Below are positions 7,982 through 18,031 of a DNA stretch of 64,000 nucleotides, piece after piece. Source of the DNA: an uncultured Lachnospiraceae bacterium (GTDB taxonomy: Bacteria > Bacillota > Clostridia > Lachnospirales > Lachnospiraceae); assembly GCA_947650155.1 (NCBI GenBank), contig CANSUS010000005.1:1-64000 (forward strand), read 5' to 3'. Position 1 is the stretch's first letter. Each line of letters starts with the position of its first letter. The translations under genes were made by a program, and so were the position numbers. The notes under the pieces are model-generated. The model searched no databases, had not been told where the DNA came from, and saw only the letters and a list, made by a program, of their open reading frames with translations.

Positions 7982-8350
7982 ATGAAATATATATATCAGA
8001 TAGGAATCATCGGAGGGATCAGCTTTATTTCGGAAGTTCTTTATGTGCTGCTGCCGCTTCCGGTGCCGGCGAGCGTATACGGACTTATGATTTTGCTGGC
8101 GCTGCTTCTTACCGGGGTGGTAAAGTTAAAGCAGGTGGAAGAGACGGCGGACTGGCTTTTGAAAATTATGCCGCTTCTGTTTATCGGACCAAGCGTGGGG
8201 CTGATTACGGCGGCGGACGCAGTGAAAGGTCAGGTAATACCGCTGGTGGTTATGTGCGCGCTGTCCACAGTGGGAGTAATGATTGTCACTTCTCTTACGG
8301 CACAGGCGATGATACGCAGAAAGAAAGAAGGCAGGAAAAATGGTAAATGA
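7982..8350 (+). CDS. lrgA: LrgA/CidA-family holin-like membrane protein
   Basis: The 122-residue protein has about four transmembrane segments. It contains the LrgA/CidA core LPLPVPASVYGLMILLALL and MPLLFIGPSVGLI, and ends in a lysine/arginine-rich cytoplasmic tail. The family forms holin-like membrane complexes that influence autolysis and, in several Firmicutes, carry pyruvate. It overlaps the following lrgB by 11 bp, so the two are translationally coupled. CidA and LrgA cannot be separated from sequence alone. No LytSR-type regulator is adjacent; the nearest LytTR regulator is 44 kb away. Confidence 0.85.
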   Translation: MKYIYQIGIIGGISFISEVLYVLLPLPVPASVYGLMILLALLLTGVVKLKQVEETADWLLKIMPLLFIGPSVGLITAADAVKGQVIPLVVMCALSTVGVMIVTSLTAQAMIRRKKEGRKNGK

Positions 8351-9035
8351 GGTTTTGAAAGATTCCGTTTTTTTCGGAGTGACGGTCAGTATACTGGCAT
8401 ACTACATCGGAGAGAAACTGCGCGAAAGATACAGACTTCCTGTCTTGAATCCTTTACTGATTGCAACGATTCTTGTGATAGGGCTTCTTCTTGTTTTTCA
8501 TATTGATTATGAGACTTATGAACAGGGAGCGGATTTTATTACGTTTCTGCTGACGCCTGCAACGATCTGTCTTGCGGTGCCGCTTTACCGGCAGATTGAG
8601 GTTTTAAAAAAGAACGTGGCGGCGATTGTGGTCAGCATCTTAAGCGGCTGTATTGCTCATGTACTGATTCTGCTTGGCATTGCAGCAGTGTTTCATGTGG
8701 ATCAAGTTTTGCTCATCTCTTTTCTGCCTAAAAGCGTAACGACGCCGATCGCCATCGGCATATGCGGGGAAATGGGAGGAATACAGTCGGTTACCGTAGT
8801 AGGCGTTGTAGCGGCAGGAATTTTAGGTTCTATTGCAGGTCCGTTTATTTTTCGTCTGTGCCGAATCACGGAGCCGGTCGCGCAGGGGCTTGGGTTTGGA
8901 ACGCCCTCTCATGCCATAGGAACTTCCAAAGCGTTGGAAACAGGAGAAATACAGGGAGCTATGAGTTCTTTGGCGATCGTTGTAACGGGAATCCTTACAG
9001 TAATCATTGTGCCGATTGTAGTGCATTTTCTATGA
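8340..9035 (+). CDS. lrgB: LrgB-family membrane protein
   Basis: The 231-residue, highly hydrophobic protein contains LPKSVTTPIAIGI and GFGTPSHAIGTSKA, both typical of the LrgB/CidB family. It partners LrgA, encoded just upstream with an 11-bp overlap. The N-terminus up to residue 30 (SVFFGVTVSILAYYIGEKL) is the first membrane segment. A terminator candidate at 9079-9115 follows, so lrgAB ends this transcription unit. Whether the pair acts as a holin/antiholin or as a pyruvate transporter is not shown by the sequence. Confidence 0.88.
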   Translation: MVNEVLKDSVFFGVTVSILAYYIGEKLRERYRLPVLNPLLIATILVIGLLLVFHIDYETYEQGADFITFLLTPATICLAVPLYRQIEVLKKNVAAIVVSILSGCIAHVLILLGIAAVFHVDQVLLISFLPKSVTTPIAIGICGEMGGIQSVTVVGVVAAGILGSIAGPFIFRLCRITEPVAQGLGFGTPSHAIGTSKALETGEIQGAMSSLAIVVTGILTVIIVPIVVHFL

Positions 9036-9078
9036 AAAAAATTTTTTTAAAAATTTTGAAAAAAATAAAGGAATTTTG

Positions 9079-9115
9079 AAAACCACCCAGAATAATAAAA
9101 TAGAGTGGTTTTTTT
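9079..9115 (+). terminator. Terminator candidate after lrgB
   Basis: AAAACCAC (9079-9086) pairs with GTGGTTTT (9105-9112) across an 18-nt loop and is followed by more T. The long loop makes it weaker than the others in the window. Confidence 0.55.
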
Positions 9116-9133
9116 GATTGGATGGAAACGATT

Positions 9134-10141
9134 ATGACGATTCGAGAAAATTTAGAGCAATGGGAAAAGGAATACTTAAGCCCGTATGCGGCGCTCAGCA
9201 TGAATTCTAAAGGGCGGATGAAGGAAGAAGAACAATGCGATATACGGCCTGTTTTTCAAAGGGACAGGGATCGGATACTGCATTCCAAGTCTTTTCGGAG
9301 ATTAAAAGATAAGACGCAGGTGTTTTTGACGCCGGAAGGCGATCATTATCGTACCAGACTGACGCATACTCTGGAAGTATCCCAGAATGCAAGAACGATT
9401 GCAAAGGCGCTGCGTTTAAACGAGGATCTGGCAGAAGCAATTGCACTCGGTCATGATCTTGGGCATACGCCTTTCGGGCATGCCGGAGAGAGGGCGTTAA
9501 ACCGCATCTGTCCGTTTGGTTTTTCACACAGCAGGCAGAGCGTCAGAACGGTGGATGTACTGGAGAAAGGCGGGCATGGATTAAACCTGACAGAAGAAGT
9601 AAGGGATGGCATATTGAATCATCAGACAAAAGGAATGCCCAAAACGCTGGAAGGAAGAGTGGTCCGCTTTTCGGATAAGATTGCCTATATTCATCATGAT
9701 ATGGATGATGCAATCAGGGGCGGTATTTTAAAAGAAACGGATGTGCCGAAAGAGATCAGTGATGTGATCGGGAAAACCTGTGGAGAGCGGCTGGATCATT
9801 TTATTCATGATATTGTTACCGCAAGTAAGGACAAAGATGATATTATTATGTCCGAACCGGTTTTAGAAGCAATGCATAAGCTGCGGGAATTTATGTTTGT
9901 CCGGGTATATCAGAATAAAGAGGCCAAAAGTGAAGAGGGAAAGGCGGAAACGCTGGTGGAAACGCTGTATAAATATTACTATCAGAGAGTCCATCTTTTA
10001 CCCGGAGAATATTTGTATTTGATGGAAGAAAAAGGAGAGCCGAAAGAGCAGCTGATCTGCGATTATATAGGAGCAATGACAGACCGGTTTGCCATTGCAA
10101 AATACGAGGAGATTTATATTCCAAAGTCATGGCATGGTTAA
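9134..10141 (+). CDS. dgt: Deoxyguanosine triphosphate triphosphohydrolase (dGTPase-like, HD domain)
   Basis: About 335 residues. HSKSFRRLKDKTQVF and the HD pair in RLTHTLEVSQNARTIAKAL...ALGHDLGHTPFGHAGE are the dGTPase-family signature; the H...HD...D metal ligands cluster at residues 60-120. FSDKIAYIHHDMDDA supplies the last Asp. It hydrolyses dNTPs to nucleosides and triphosphate. ATG 9134 is preferred: GGATGG lies 8 nt upstream, while the in-frame ATG 9122 overlaps that site. It begins the dgt-dnaG-rpoD series common in Lachnospiraceae. Confidence 0.9.
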   Translation: MTIRENLEQWEKEYLSPYAALSMNSKGRMKEEEQCDIRPVFQRDRDRILHSKSFRRLKDKTQVFLTPEGDHYRTRLTHTLEVSQNARTIAKALRLNEDLAEAIALGHDLGHTPFGHAGERALNRICPFGFSHSRQSVRTVDVLEKGGHGLNLTEEVRDGILNHQTKGMPKTLEGRVVRFSDKIAYIHHDMDDAIRGGILKETDVPKEISDVIGKTCGERLDHFIHDIVTASKDKDDIIMSEPVLEAMHKLREFMFVRVYQNKEAKSEEGKAETLVETLYKYYYQRVHLLPGEYLYLMEEKGEPKEQLICDYIGAMTDRFAIAKYEEIYIPKSWHG

Positions 10142-10172
10142 ACCGCTGTTTGGGATCAGAAACTGAGGATTA

Positions 10173-10200
10173 TGTGCGCGTCATAGCGCGCAGATGGGAG
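10173..10200 (+). promoter_or_regulatory. Hairpin-SD translation-start module, copy 3 (dnaG)
   Basis: TGTGCGC (10173-10179) pairs with GCGCGCA (10186-10192), one G-T pair, loop GTCATA. CAGATGGGAG follows, then AGGCT and ATG 10206. The internal ATG 10194 is in frame, 12 nt before the real start. The layout and spacing match copies at 926, 7036 and 28829. Confidence 0.65.
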
Positions 10201-10205
10201 AGGCT

Positions 10206-11978
10206 ATGTATTATCCTGATGAACTGGTGGAAGAAGTCAGGGCAAAAAGCGATATTGTAGATGTGATTTCCGGTTATGTGCGTATTCAGAAAAAGGGCAG
10301 CAGTTACTTTGGCCTGTGCCCTTTTCATAACGAAAAATCACCTTCCTTTTCAGTATCGCCGGGAAAACAGATGTATTACTGCTTTGGCTGCGGCGCCGGG
10401 GGAAACGTATTTACTTTTATTATGAATTACGAAAACTTTACGTTTCCGGAGGCGGTTAAGCTGTTAGCCGAGCGCGCCGGCGTGAATCTGCCGGAAATTG
10501 AATATTCCGAAGAAATAAAGAAAAAAGAAAATAAAAGGGCAAAACTTTTAGAGGTAAATAAAGAAGCGGCGAAATACTTTTATTATCAGCTGAGGAGCGA
10601 CAAAGGGGCTATTGGCTACCGCTATCTTTCGGGAAGACAGCTGAGCGATGAGACAATCAGACAGTTTGGACTGGGGTTTGCCAATAAAACGAGCGATGAT
10701 CTGACCAGATATTTGAAGAACAAAGGATATTCTGACGAGATTTTAAAAGAAGCGGGGCTTGCAAGTTTTGAAGAACGTTTTGGGATGCATGATAAATTCT
10801 GGAACCGTGTCATGTTTCCCATACAGGATATCAATCACAGGGTGATCGGTTTTGGAGGCAGGGTGATGGGAGAAGGAACGCCAAAGTACTTAAACTCTCC
10901 TGAAACGCCGATTTTTGATAAAAGCAGGAACCTGTACGGATTGAACTTTGCACGGACAGCGCGGAAAAATAATATTATTTTATGCGAAGGCTACATGGAT
11001 GTGATTGCCATGCATCAGGCGGGATTTCATCAGGCGGCAGCTTCTCTCGGCACTGCATTTACGCCGGGACAGGCAAACCTTTTACGGCGTTATACGGAGG
11101 AAGTACTGCTTGCCTATGACAGTGACGGGGCCGGAGTAAAAGCGGCGCTTCGTGCAATTACGATCTTAAAGGAGACCGGACTTTCAGGAAAGGTCATCAA
11201 TCTGGAACCTTACAAAGACCCTGACGAGTTTATTAAAAATCTCGGAAAAGAAGCGTTTCAGGACAGGATCGATCATGCGGAAAACAGTTTTTTCTTTGAA
11301 ATCCGTATTTTGGAGAGAGAGTTTCATATGGAAGATCCTGAATCCAAAACGAAATTTCACAGGGAGATTGCAAAGAGGCTGTGCAGCTTTACAGAAGAAG
11401 TGGAAAGAGAGAACTATATCAGTGCGATTGCGCAAAAGTATCATATCGGGTTTGAAAACTTAAGAAAGCTGGTGATTTCCTATGCGGCGCAGACCGGGCT
11501 TGTCAAACCGGTAGAACGGCCCAAATCCGGTATTCAAAAGAAAAGTACGCCGGAGGATAATGCGAAAAGGGTACAAAGACTGTTAATTACCTGGATTACG
11601 GACGAGCCGTCATTGTACAAAAAGATAGAAAAATACATATCAGCTCAGGATTTTACAGAAGAACTTTACCGTAACGTTGCGGACAAGCTGTTTCAAAGCT
11701 TACGGGACGGGACTTATAATCCGGCGTCGATCATCAGCAGCTTTGAAGAGGAAGAGACGCAGAGAGAGGCGGCCGCCCTCTTCAATACAAAGCTGGAGGC
11801 AATAGAAACAAAGCAGGACAGAGAAAAAGCGTTTCATGATATTCTTTATGCAGTGAAAAAGAACAGTTATGATTATTTCAGCGCCGGAATGGGAACGGAT
11901 GCGGCAGCGTTAAATAAGGTGATCGAAGGGAAAAAAGAGTTGGAAGAACTTAGCAAAACGCATATTTCTATAGACTAA
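10206..11978 (+). CDS. dnaG: DNA primase
   Basis: The 590-residue protein starts [22 protein letters not shown], the usual DnaG N-terminus. The CHC2 zinc finger has ligands C38, H41, C59 and C62. The TOPRIM catalytic core has [15 protein letters not shown] and LAYDSDGAG for metal binding. The C-terminal 150 residues are the variable helicase-binding region. It makes RNA primers at the replication fork with DnaB helicase. ATG 10206 is fixed by the homologous N-terminus and by GGGAG 5 nt upstream; the longer ATG 10194 start is unlikely. rpoD follows after 41 bp, the classic macromolecular-synthesis order. Confidence 0.97.
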   Translation: MYYPDELVEEVRAKSDIVDVISGYVRIQKKGSSYFGLCPFHNEKSPSFSVSPGKQMYYCFGCGAGGNVFTFIMNYENFTFPEAVKLLAERAGVNLPEIEYSEEIKKKENKRAKLLEVNKEAAKYFYYQLRSDKGAIGYRYLSGRQLSDETIRQFGLGFANKTSDDLTRYLKNKGYSDEILKEAGLASFEERFGMHDKFWNRVMFPIQDINHRVIGFGGRVMGEGTPKYLNSPETPIFDKSRNLYGLNFARTARKNNIILCEGYMDVIAMHQAGFHQAAASLGTAFTPGQANLLRRYTEEVLLAYDSDGAGVKAALRAITILKETGLSGKVINLEPYKDPDEFIKNLGKEAFQDRIDHAENSFFFEIRILEREFHMEDPESKTKFHREIAKRLCSFTEEVERENYISAIAQKYHIGFENLRKLVISYAAQTGLVKPVERPKSGIQKKSTPEDNAKRVQRLLITWITDEPSLYKKIEKYISAQDFTEELYRNVADKLFQSLRDGTYNPASIISSFEEEETQREAAALFNTKLEAIETKQDREKAFHDILYAVKKNSYDYFSAGMGTDAAALNKVIEGKKELEELSKTHISID

Positions 11979-12019
11979 AGCCAATAATATTTATTACTAA
12001 TGGAAGGATGGACCAGACA

Positions 12020-13132
12020 ATGGACGAAAACACACAAGCAAAGTTTGAAGAGAAAGTAAAAGAATTACTGAATCTTGCAAAAAAGAAAAAAAATGTGCTC
12101 GAATATCAGGAGATCAGCGATTTCTTTACGGACATGCCGTTGGAGGAGGAGCAGTTTGAAAAGATTTTAGAGGCATTGGAGTCAAATAATGTAGACGTAC
12201 TCCGTATTACCGAAGACGACGATGTAGATGATGAAGAAATTATTCTGACCGAAGAGGACGAGGTGGATGTTGAGCACATTGATCTGTCAGTACCTGACGG
12301 CGTCAGCATCGAAGACCCGGTCCGTATGTATTTAAAGGAGATCGGAAAAGTCCCGCTGCTTTCCGCGGAGGAAGAAATCGAACTGGCGAAGCGGATGGAA
12401 ATGGGAGATGAGGAGGCGAAAAAGCGGCTCGCAGAGGCCAATCTGCGTCTTGTAGTCAGCATTGCCAAAAGATATGTGGGGCGTGGGATGCTTTTTCTGG
12501 ATCTGATCCAGGAAGGAAACCTGGGTCTTATTAAAGCTGTGGAAAAATTTGATTATCGCAAAGGATATAAATTTTCAACTTATGCTACATGGTGGATTCG
12601 TCAGGCAATTACAAGAGCGATTGCGGATCAGGCGAGAACGATCCGTATTCCGGTTCATATGGTGGAGACAATTAATAAACTGATCCGTGTGAGCAGACAG
12701 CTTTTGCAGGAACTTGGGAGAGAACCCACGCCGGAGGAAATTGCGGAAGAAATGAATATGCCGGTAGAACGTGTCCGTGAAATTTTGAAGATTTCGCAGG
12801 AACCGGTGTCTCTGGAAACGCCGATCGGCGAAGAAGAAGACAGTCATCTCGGGGATTTTATTCAGGATGACAACGTACCTGTTCCGGCGGATGCGGCAGC
12901 ATTTACACTGTTAAAAGAACAGCTTGTTGAAGTACTTGGCACATTGACGGAAAGAGAGCAGAAAGTGCTGCGTCTAAGATTTGGTCTGGACGACGGCAGG
13001 GCAAGGACTCTGGAAGAAGTAGGCAAGGAATTTAATGTAACCCGTGAACGTATCCGTCAGATCGAAGCGAAAGCGCTCCGTAAACTGCGCCATCCAAGCA
13101 GAAGCCGCAAATTAAAAGATTATCTGGATTGA
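12020..13132 (+). CDS. rpoD: RNA polymerase primary sigma factor (sigma-70/sigma-A)
   Basis: About 370 residues. Region 1.1 (helical, with an acidic stretch near residues 60-90) is followed by region 1.2 ([16 protein letters not shown]), the region 2 core ([38 protein letters not shown], shown here as key residues W-W and FSTYAT), region 3 and the region 4 helix-turn-helix ending [18 protein letters not shown]. It directs housekeeping transcription; the consensus promoters seen in this window are its expected targets. ATG 12020 is chosen over the in-frame ATG 12008, which abuts the GGAAGG site at 12002. Confidence 0.96.
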   Translation: MDENTQAKFEEKVKELLNLAKKKKNVLEYQEISDFFTDMPLEEEQFEKILEALESNNVDVLRITEDDDVDDEEIILTEEDEVDVEHIDLSVPDGVSIEDPVRMYLKEIGKVPLLSAEEEIELAKRMEMGDEEAKKRLAEANLRLVVSIAKRYVGRGMLFLDLIQEGNLGLIKAVEKFDYRKGYKFSTYATWWIRQAITRAIADQARTIRIPVHMVETINKLIRVSRQLLQELGREPTPEEIAEEMNMPVERVREILKISQEPVSLETPIGEEEDSHLGDFIQDDNVPVPADAAAFTLLKEQLVEVLGTLTEREQKVLRLRFGLDDGRARTLEEVGKEFNVTRERIRQIEAKALRKLRHPSRSRKLKDYLD

Positions 13133-13163
13133 ACCTGAATGGATAGGAGAAAAGAAAAAGACA

Positions 13164-13931
13164 ATGGAATTATCAAAGCGGCTGGGGGCAGTAGCGGCGA
13201 TGGTTACATCCGGGCATGTTGTATGTGATGTGGGGTGTGACCACGGCTATGTATCTATTTTTCTGATTAAAACTGGAAAATGCAGGAAAGTTTATGCCCT
13301 GGATGTGAGAAAAGGCCCTCTGGAACGTGCCAGACAGCATGTAGAAGCATATGCATGTGCAGATTACATACAATTAATACTTTCGGACGGCTTAAAGGAA
13401 ATGCCGTCAGGCGCAGCCGATACGCTGATCTGCGCCGGCATGGGCGGCAGACTGGTGATAAAAATTCTGTCTGAGAGCATGGAAAAGGTTCGGGGAATGA
13501 AAGAGCTGATTTTACAGCCACAGTCCGAGATTGGAAGTGTGAGGGCATTTATCCGCCGGGAAGGATTTTTGCTTGCAGGGGAAGATATGGTGGAAGAAGA
13601 TGGAAAATATTATCCGATTATGAAGATCGTAGTTCCGCCTGCGGAAAATCGAGAAAGACAGCAGAAAGAGGCAGTACAAAAACCGGATAAAAAAGCGGAT
13701 ATGACTGAAACGGAGGAGCGGCAGGCTGTTTTGGATCAATACGGCCCCATCCTGCTTTCGGCAAAACATCCCGTATTAAAAGAATATCTTCTCAGAGAAA
13801 AGGCGTTGACAGAGGAGATTACAAGAAAACTGACAGAGTTTGGCGGGCACAAAAAACAGACGAAAAAGAGGGAATTGGAATTAGAAGAGAAGAAAAAGCG
13901 GTTGGAGACAGCGCTTGCTTATTTTCAGTAA
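13164..13931 (+). CDS. trmK: tRNA (adenine-22-N1)-methyltransferase
   Basis: The 255-residue protein has the SAM-binding motif CDVGCDHGYVSIFLI near residue 22 and ALDVRKGPLERA as motif II. ICAGMGGRLVIKIL matches the TrmK family. The C-terminus is a charged helix (residues about 205-255), as in family members. It methylates N1 of A22 in bacterial tRNAs. The order rpoD-trmK-nif3-like matches that of Bacillus subtilis (sigA-yqfN-yqfO), which supports the call. The nearest SD-like site, AGGAG, is 14 nt from the start, which is unusually far; no closer in-frame start is visible. Confidence 0.9.
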   Translation: MELSKRLGAVAAMVTSGHVVCDVGCDHGYVSIFLIKTGKCRKVYALDVRKGPLERARQHVEAYACADYIQLILSDGLKEMPSGAADTLICAGMGGRLVIKILSESMEKVRGMKELILQPQSEIGSVRAFIRREGFLLAGEDMVEEDGKYYPIMKIVVPPAENRERQQKEAVQKPDKKADMTETEERQAVLDQYGPILLSAKHPVLKEYLLREKALTEEITRKLTEFGGHKKQTKKRELELEEKKKRLETALAYFQ

Positions 13932-13974
13932 TCAGCTGATCCGGGGAGGATGCAAAAGAAAAGGGGGAAGGAAG

Positions 13975-14757
13975 ATGCGATGCAGTGATATTATTGAAAA
14001 ACTGGAACAGATTGCGCCGGTAAAATATGCGGAAGAGTGGGATAATGTGGGGTTTCTTGCGGGAAGGCGTGAAAAGAAAATAAAGACCGTATTTATTGCA
14101 TTGGATGCGACGGACGAGATCATTGAAGAGGCTGTTGAAGTGGGCGCCGATATGATACTGACACATCATCCGCTGATTTTTAAACCGGTAACGAGGATAA
14201 ATAACGATGATTTTATCGGAAGAAGACTGGTAAGACTGTTACAGAACGATATATGCTATTACGCCATGCATACGAATTTTGATGTGGTTGCAATGGCGCA
14301 GGCGGCGGCGGATGAAATGGGACTTACGGATACAAAAGTATTGTCAGTGACGTTTGACGATGGAAACAGAAAAGAAGGGATCGGCCGGTATGGGAAATGG
14401 AAAAGGATACAGTCTCTGTCGGAGTGCGCGTCCTATGTAAAGGAAGTGTTCCGGTTAAAATCCGTAAACGTTTACGGCGATCTGGAAACGCCTATTGGGA
14501 CAATCGCGATATGCCCGGGTTCCGGGAAAAGTACGATGAAAGATGTTGTGGCGGCAGGCGCGGATGTGCTGATCACCGGAGATGTGGATCACCATATGGG
14601 AATCGATCTTGCAGCCCAGGGGGTCTGTGTTATAGACGCGGGACATTATGGATTGGAAAAAATTTTTGCGCCTTATATGAAAGATTTTCTGAAAAAAGAG
14701 ATTCCTTCCATACAAATACAAACGGCAGAAGAAAAAAATCCGTTTTATACGATTTAA
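13975..14757 (+). CDS. Nif3-like dinuclear metal center protein (DUF34)
   Basis: The 260-residue protein has the DUF34 motifs AEEWDNVGFLAG, ILTHHPLIFKP and AMHTNFDV, which supply histidines and Asp for a two-metal site. ITGDVDHHMGIDLAAQGVCVIDAGHYGLE near the C-terminus gives the remaining ligands. The family is universal, often annotated as GTP cyclohydrolase 1 type 2, but its cellular role is unsettled. The size is that of the short form, without the inserted PII-like domain of some homologues. The start at 13975 follows GGGGGAAGG; the frame is open to 13915 but lacks an SD. It follows trmK, as in other Firmicutes. Confidence 0.88.
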   Translation: MRCSDIIEKLEQIAPVKYAEEWDNVGFLAGRREKKIKTVFIALDATDEIIEEAVEVGADMILTHHPLIFKPVTRINNDDFIGRRLVRLLQNDICYYAMHTNFDVVAMAQAAADEMGLTDTKVLSVTFDDGNRKEGIGRYGKWKRIQSLSECASYVKEVFRLKSVNVYGDLETPIGTIAICPGSGKSTMKDVVAAGADVLITGDVDHHMGIDLAAQGVCVIDAGHYGLEKIFAPYMKDFLKKEIPSIQIQTAEEKNPFYTI

Positions 14758-14879
14758 CGGCGGATACAGTATGTTTCCGGGCGTATAACGGGGTGATCTG
14801 TCATAGACTGATATAGCACAGGGATGCGGCCGGGAACGGACGTATCTGAAAAGAACGATAGAGAAGAGAGGAAAGGGTT

Positions 14880-16535
14880 ATGATTACGGTAAAAATCGAC
14901 GGGGAAGATAAAAAATATCAGGAAGGGATATTACTTGAAACAATTGCGGAGGAATATCAGGAAAAATATGATCATTTAATTGCCCTGACTATTGTCAATG
15001 GAAAAATTAAGGAATTATCCAAGAAGCTGACTGCCGACTGCGAATTAAAGTTTATCACTTTGAAAGAGACAATCGGACACATGACGTATGTCAGGACGGC
15101 GCTTATGATTCTGGCAAAGGCGGTTGAAGATGTGGTCGGAAAGGAGAATCTCAAAAAGTTAAAAGTGGATTATTCCATCGGACACGGATATTATTGCAGT
15201 ACAGAGGGAAATTTTACAGTAGACGGGACTTTGGCCTCTAATGTCAATAAGCGGATGCGTGAAATTGTAGAGGAAAGAATAGAGATCTTAAAGCGTCCCT
15301 ACCATATAGACGAAGCAATGGAGCTTTTCCGGGTGCAGGGCATGATGGATAAGGAAAAATTATTTAAATATAGACGAAGTTCTTATATTAATGTATACTG
15401 TATGGACGGGTATTATGATTATTACTACGGGTATATGTTTCCCAATACTTCTTATGTGAAATATTTTGATGTGATGGCATATGAAGGCGGTCTGATGCTG
15501 TTGATCCCTGATAAAAAATATCCTGATAAAATTGCAGCCTTTGAACCAAGGGAGAAATTATTCGCAACACTGAAAGAATCCGACGAATGGGGTAAAAAAT
15601 TAGGAATCGATACGGTAGGGGATTTGAACAACGAAATCTGCAAAGGGAATATCAACGAACTGATTTTGGTGCAGGAGGCGCTGCAGGAAAGAAAAATCGG
15701 CGAGATTGCAAAGGAGATTGCAGAACGAAAAGGGGTAAAATTTGTGATGATCGCAGGCCCTTCTTCTTCGGGGAAAACTACCTTTTCCCACAGACTTTCG
15801 GTGCAGTTAAAGACTTACGGACTTACGCCTCATCCGATCGGACTGGACGATTATTTTGTGAACAGAGAGCAGACGCCGAGAGATGAAAACGGGGATTATA
15901 ATTTTGAGTGTCTGGAAGCCATCGACGTTGAAAAATTCAATCAGGATATGTGTGCGCTTCTGGAAGGGAAAACAGTAGAACTGCCAAGCTTCAATTTTAA
16001 GACGGGGACGAGGGAATATAAAGGAAATTACAAAACCTTAGGGCCGGATGACATTCTTGTGATTGAGGGGATACATGGACTGAATGATAAAATGTCCCAC
16101 GCGCTTCCGAATGAGAGTAAATATAAAATTTATATCAGTGCCCTGACAAGTCTGAACGTCGACGAACATAACAGAATTTCGACTACGGACGGAAGACTGC
16201 TTAGAAGAATGGTAAGAGATGCAAGAACGAGGGGCTCGTCGGCACAGAGAACAATTTCCATGTGGCCTTCTGTAAGGAGAGGGGAAGAAGAAAATATTTT
16301 CCCGTTCCAGGAAAGCGCGGATGCAATGTTCAATTCTGTTTTGATCTATGAGCTGGCGGTTTTAAAGCAGTTTGCAGAACCATTGCTTTTCAGCATTGAA
16401 AAAGACGAACCGGAATATTTTGAAGCGAAAAGACTTTTAAAATTTTTGGGGTATTTTATCGGCGTCAGCAGTGAAAATCTGCCGCAAAATTCCATTTGCA
16501 GGGAATTTGTGGGAGGTTCCTGCTTCAACGTTTAA
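14880..16535 (+). CDS. Nucleoside (uridine) kinase with threonyl-tRNA synthetase-like N-terminus
   Basis: The 551-residue protein joins a TGS domain (about 1-60), a ThrRS second-additional-domain-like region (about 60-240) and a P-loop kinase. IAGPSSSGKTTFSHRL near residue 292 is the Walker A of uridine kinase/phosphoribulokinase proteins, followed by GLDDYFVNREQTPRD and IEGIHGLND. The kinase should phosphorylate a pyrimidine nucleoside. The TGS part has no tRNA-synthetase active site. This fusion is common in Clostridia, but the purpose of the N-terminus is not known. The 122-bp gap upstream shows no clear terminator; the RNase P RNA gene follows at 16584. Confidence 0.85.
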   Translation: MITVKIDGEDKKYQEGILLETIAEEYQEKYDHLIALTIVNGKIKELSKKLTADCELKFITLKETIGHMTYVRTALMILAKAVEDVVGKENLKKLKVDYSIGHGYYCSTEGNFTVDGTLASNVNKRMREIVEERIEILKRPYHIDEAMELFRVQGMMDKEKLFKYRRSSYINVYCMDGYYDYYYGYMFPNTSYVKYFDVMAYEGGLMLLIPDKKYPDKIAAFEPREKLFATLKESDEWGKKLGIDTVGDLNNEICKGNINELILVQEALQERKIGEIAKEIAERKGVKFVMIAGPSSSGKTTFSHRLSVQLKTYGLTPHPIGLDDYFVNREQTPRDENGDYNFECLEAIDVEKFNQDMCALLEGKTVELPSFNFKTGTREYKGNYKTLGPDDILVIEGIHGLNDKMSHALPNESKYKIYISALTSLNVDEHNRISTTDGRLLRRMVRDARTRGSSAQRTISMWPSVRRGEEENIFPFQESADAMFNSVLIYELAVLKQFAEPLLFSIEKDEPEYFEAKRLLKFLGYFIGVSSENLPQNSICREFVGGSCFNV

Positions 16536-16583
16536 AACGTATAGAAGATAAAAATAAGAATAAACTAAGTAGGAAAGAAAATT

Positions 16584-16985
16584 AAGTAGAACAAATGATC
16601 GCGGCTGCGTAAGCAGCTGAGGAAAGTCCGGGCTTCACAGGGCAGGATGCCGGATAACGTCCGGTGGAGGCGACTCCAAGGCCAGTGCAACAGAAAGATA
16701 CCGCCGGCGGCTTGTTTGGCCGTCCGGTAAGGGTGGAAAGGCAGTGTAAGAGACTACCGTTTCTTTGGTAACAAAGAGAGCCATGTAAACCCCATCCGAA
16801 GCAAGTCCAAAAAGAAAGCGTTAATGTCTGCCCGGCAGGCTTTCAGGTGGGACGCTGGAGGCTGCTGGCAACAGCAGTCCAAGATAGATGATCATTCGAT
16901 TGTAATCTGTCAGAAACGGAAAGTTTTTGGCTTTCCGTTCATATATGGGTTACGATCCGACATAACCCGGCTTATCGTTCTGCTT
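16584..16985 (+). ncRNA. rnpB: RNase P RNA component, class A
   Basis: This about 402-nt RNA has the conserved core blocks: GAGGAAAGTCCGGGCTTC near 16619, ATACCGCC, GTAAGGGTGGAAAGG, AGAGACTACC, AACCCCATCCGAAGCAAG and AGATAGATGATC near 16881, then ACATAACCCGGCTTA near the 3' end. The ends pair as helix P1: AAGTAGAAC (16584-16592) with GTTCTGCTT (16977-16985). GGCTGC-GTAA-GCAGCT near 16603 is P3. It is the catalytic subunit that removes tRNA 5' leaders. Exact ends are set by P1 and may be off by a few nt. A 255-bp open frame overlapping the 3' part is not a gene. Confidence 0.95.
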
Positions 16986-17080
16986 AATAATCTGATTCAT
17001 AAAAACTGCCGTTTCTGTCTTTGGTTTGGACAGGGCGGCTGTTTATATCTGGCGGCTTTATGGGAAAGGCGTGAGTAGAG

Positions 17081-18019
17081 ATGGGAGTATGTGAAAAAGG
17101 AAACAATAAAAACAGACAAAAGATAAAATATGCTGCGGTTTGGCGTCAGCTGCTTTTTTTATTTTTCTGTATGACCGTTCCTTATATCAGAGCAGAGGCA
17201 GAGTCGGACTTTTCCGATTACGAGACGGAAAAACATCCGCTGATACAGGCGACGAATGTGGTAGAGGAATACGAGGCTCTTGTGAGGCTTGGATTTTTCA
17301 GCACCGGTGAATGGGAAAACCCGGCATGCGGTCAGGCAGGTATTACGAAGAATGAATATGAAACGGAGCAGGAGAGAGAACGTAAGACAGAGGCACAGCA
17401 GCTTTTGTCAAGATTGGCAAGTGAAACTGCTTATGAAAAGGCATGTGCTGCCATTGTACAGATCAATATGGGAACTTATTACGGAAGCGGTGTATTATGG
17501 GATATAAGGGAGGACCGCCTTGTGATCGTATCCAATACGCATTTACTCAAAGAGGTAGAAAGCGGAGAAGTGACTTTTCGGAGCGGAACAAAGGCAGCAG
17601 GAGCGGTTGTTGGACTTTCTGATACGAGGGATATTGGGTTTATGGAAGTTTTGCTTTCCGATCTTAACAGAGAAGACTGGATGCTGCTTCGGTTTGCCGA
17701 TAAAAATTTGAAAAATTATGCTTCGCTGCACGCGGGAGATCCTCTGTTTGTTGTGGGTTCTGCTACTGGTGCAGGGCAGGATTATTATGAAGGTTCAATT
17801 GGAAATGTATCCTATTATTTTCCTGAATTTCAATCCGATATGCTTTACGGGTACTGCAAGGCCATGCCTGGAATGTCAGGCGGCGGAACTTTTGACGAAG
17901 CGGGACATTTCATCGGAATGCTTACGGCAGGAACGAAGCAGGATGAAATTGCAAGTCTTCCGGTAGAATTTGTAGTGGAAGAGTATCAGAAGATATATGA
18001 AATGATAAAGCAGAGATGA
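17081..18019 (+). CDS. Secreted or membrane-anchored trypsin-like serine protease
   Basis: The 312-residue protein has a basic N-terminus and a hydrophobic stretch (LLFLFFCMTVPYI, about residues 24-36) that serves as signal peptide or anchor. The catalytic triad is visible in IVSNTHLLK (His), DTRDIGFMEV (Asp) and GMSGGGTF (Ser), in the order of chymotrypsin/HtrA-type proteases. There is no PDZ domain after the protease, unlike HtrA. It follows rnpB by about 95 bp; a weak GCCG/CGGC hairpin (17009-17041) lies between and may end rnpB. Start ATG 17081 is the only reasonable in-frame start, though its SD is weak. Target proteins are unknown. Confidence 0.78.
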   Translation: MGVCEKGNNKNRQKIKYAAVWRQLLFLFFCMTVPYIRAEAESDFSDYETEKHPLIQATNVVEEYEALVRLGFFSTGEWENPACGQAGITKNEYETEQERERKTEAQQLLSRLASETAYEKACAAIVQINMGTYYGSGVLWDIREDRLVIVSNTHLLKEVESGEVTFRSGTKAAGAVVGLSDTRDIGFMEVLLSDLNREDWMLLRFADKNLKNYASLHAGDPLFVVGSATGAGQDYYEGSIGNVSYYFPEFQSDMLYGYCKAMPGMSGGGTFDEAGHFIGMLTAGTKQDEIASLPVEFVVEEYQKIYEMIKQR

Positions 18020-18031
18020 GGGAAAGTCAGC

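Noticed and set aside
16824-17078. 84-residue open frame downstream of the nucleoside kinase
   Set aside because: It lies over the 3' part of the RNase P RNA gene and has no SD or protein-like features.
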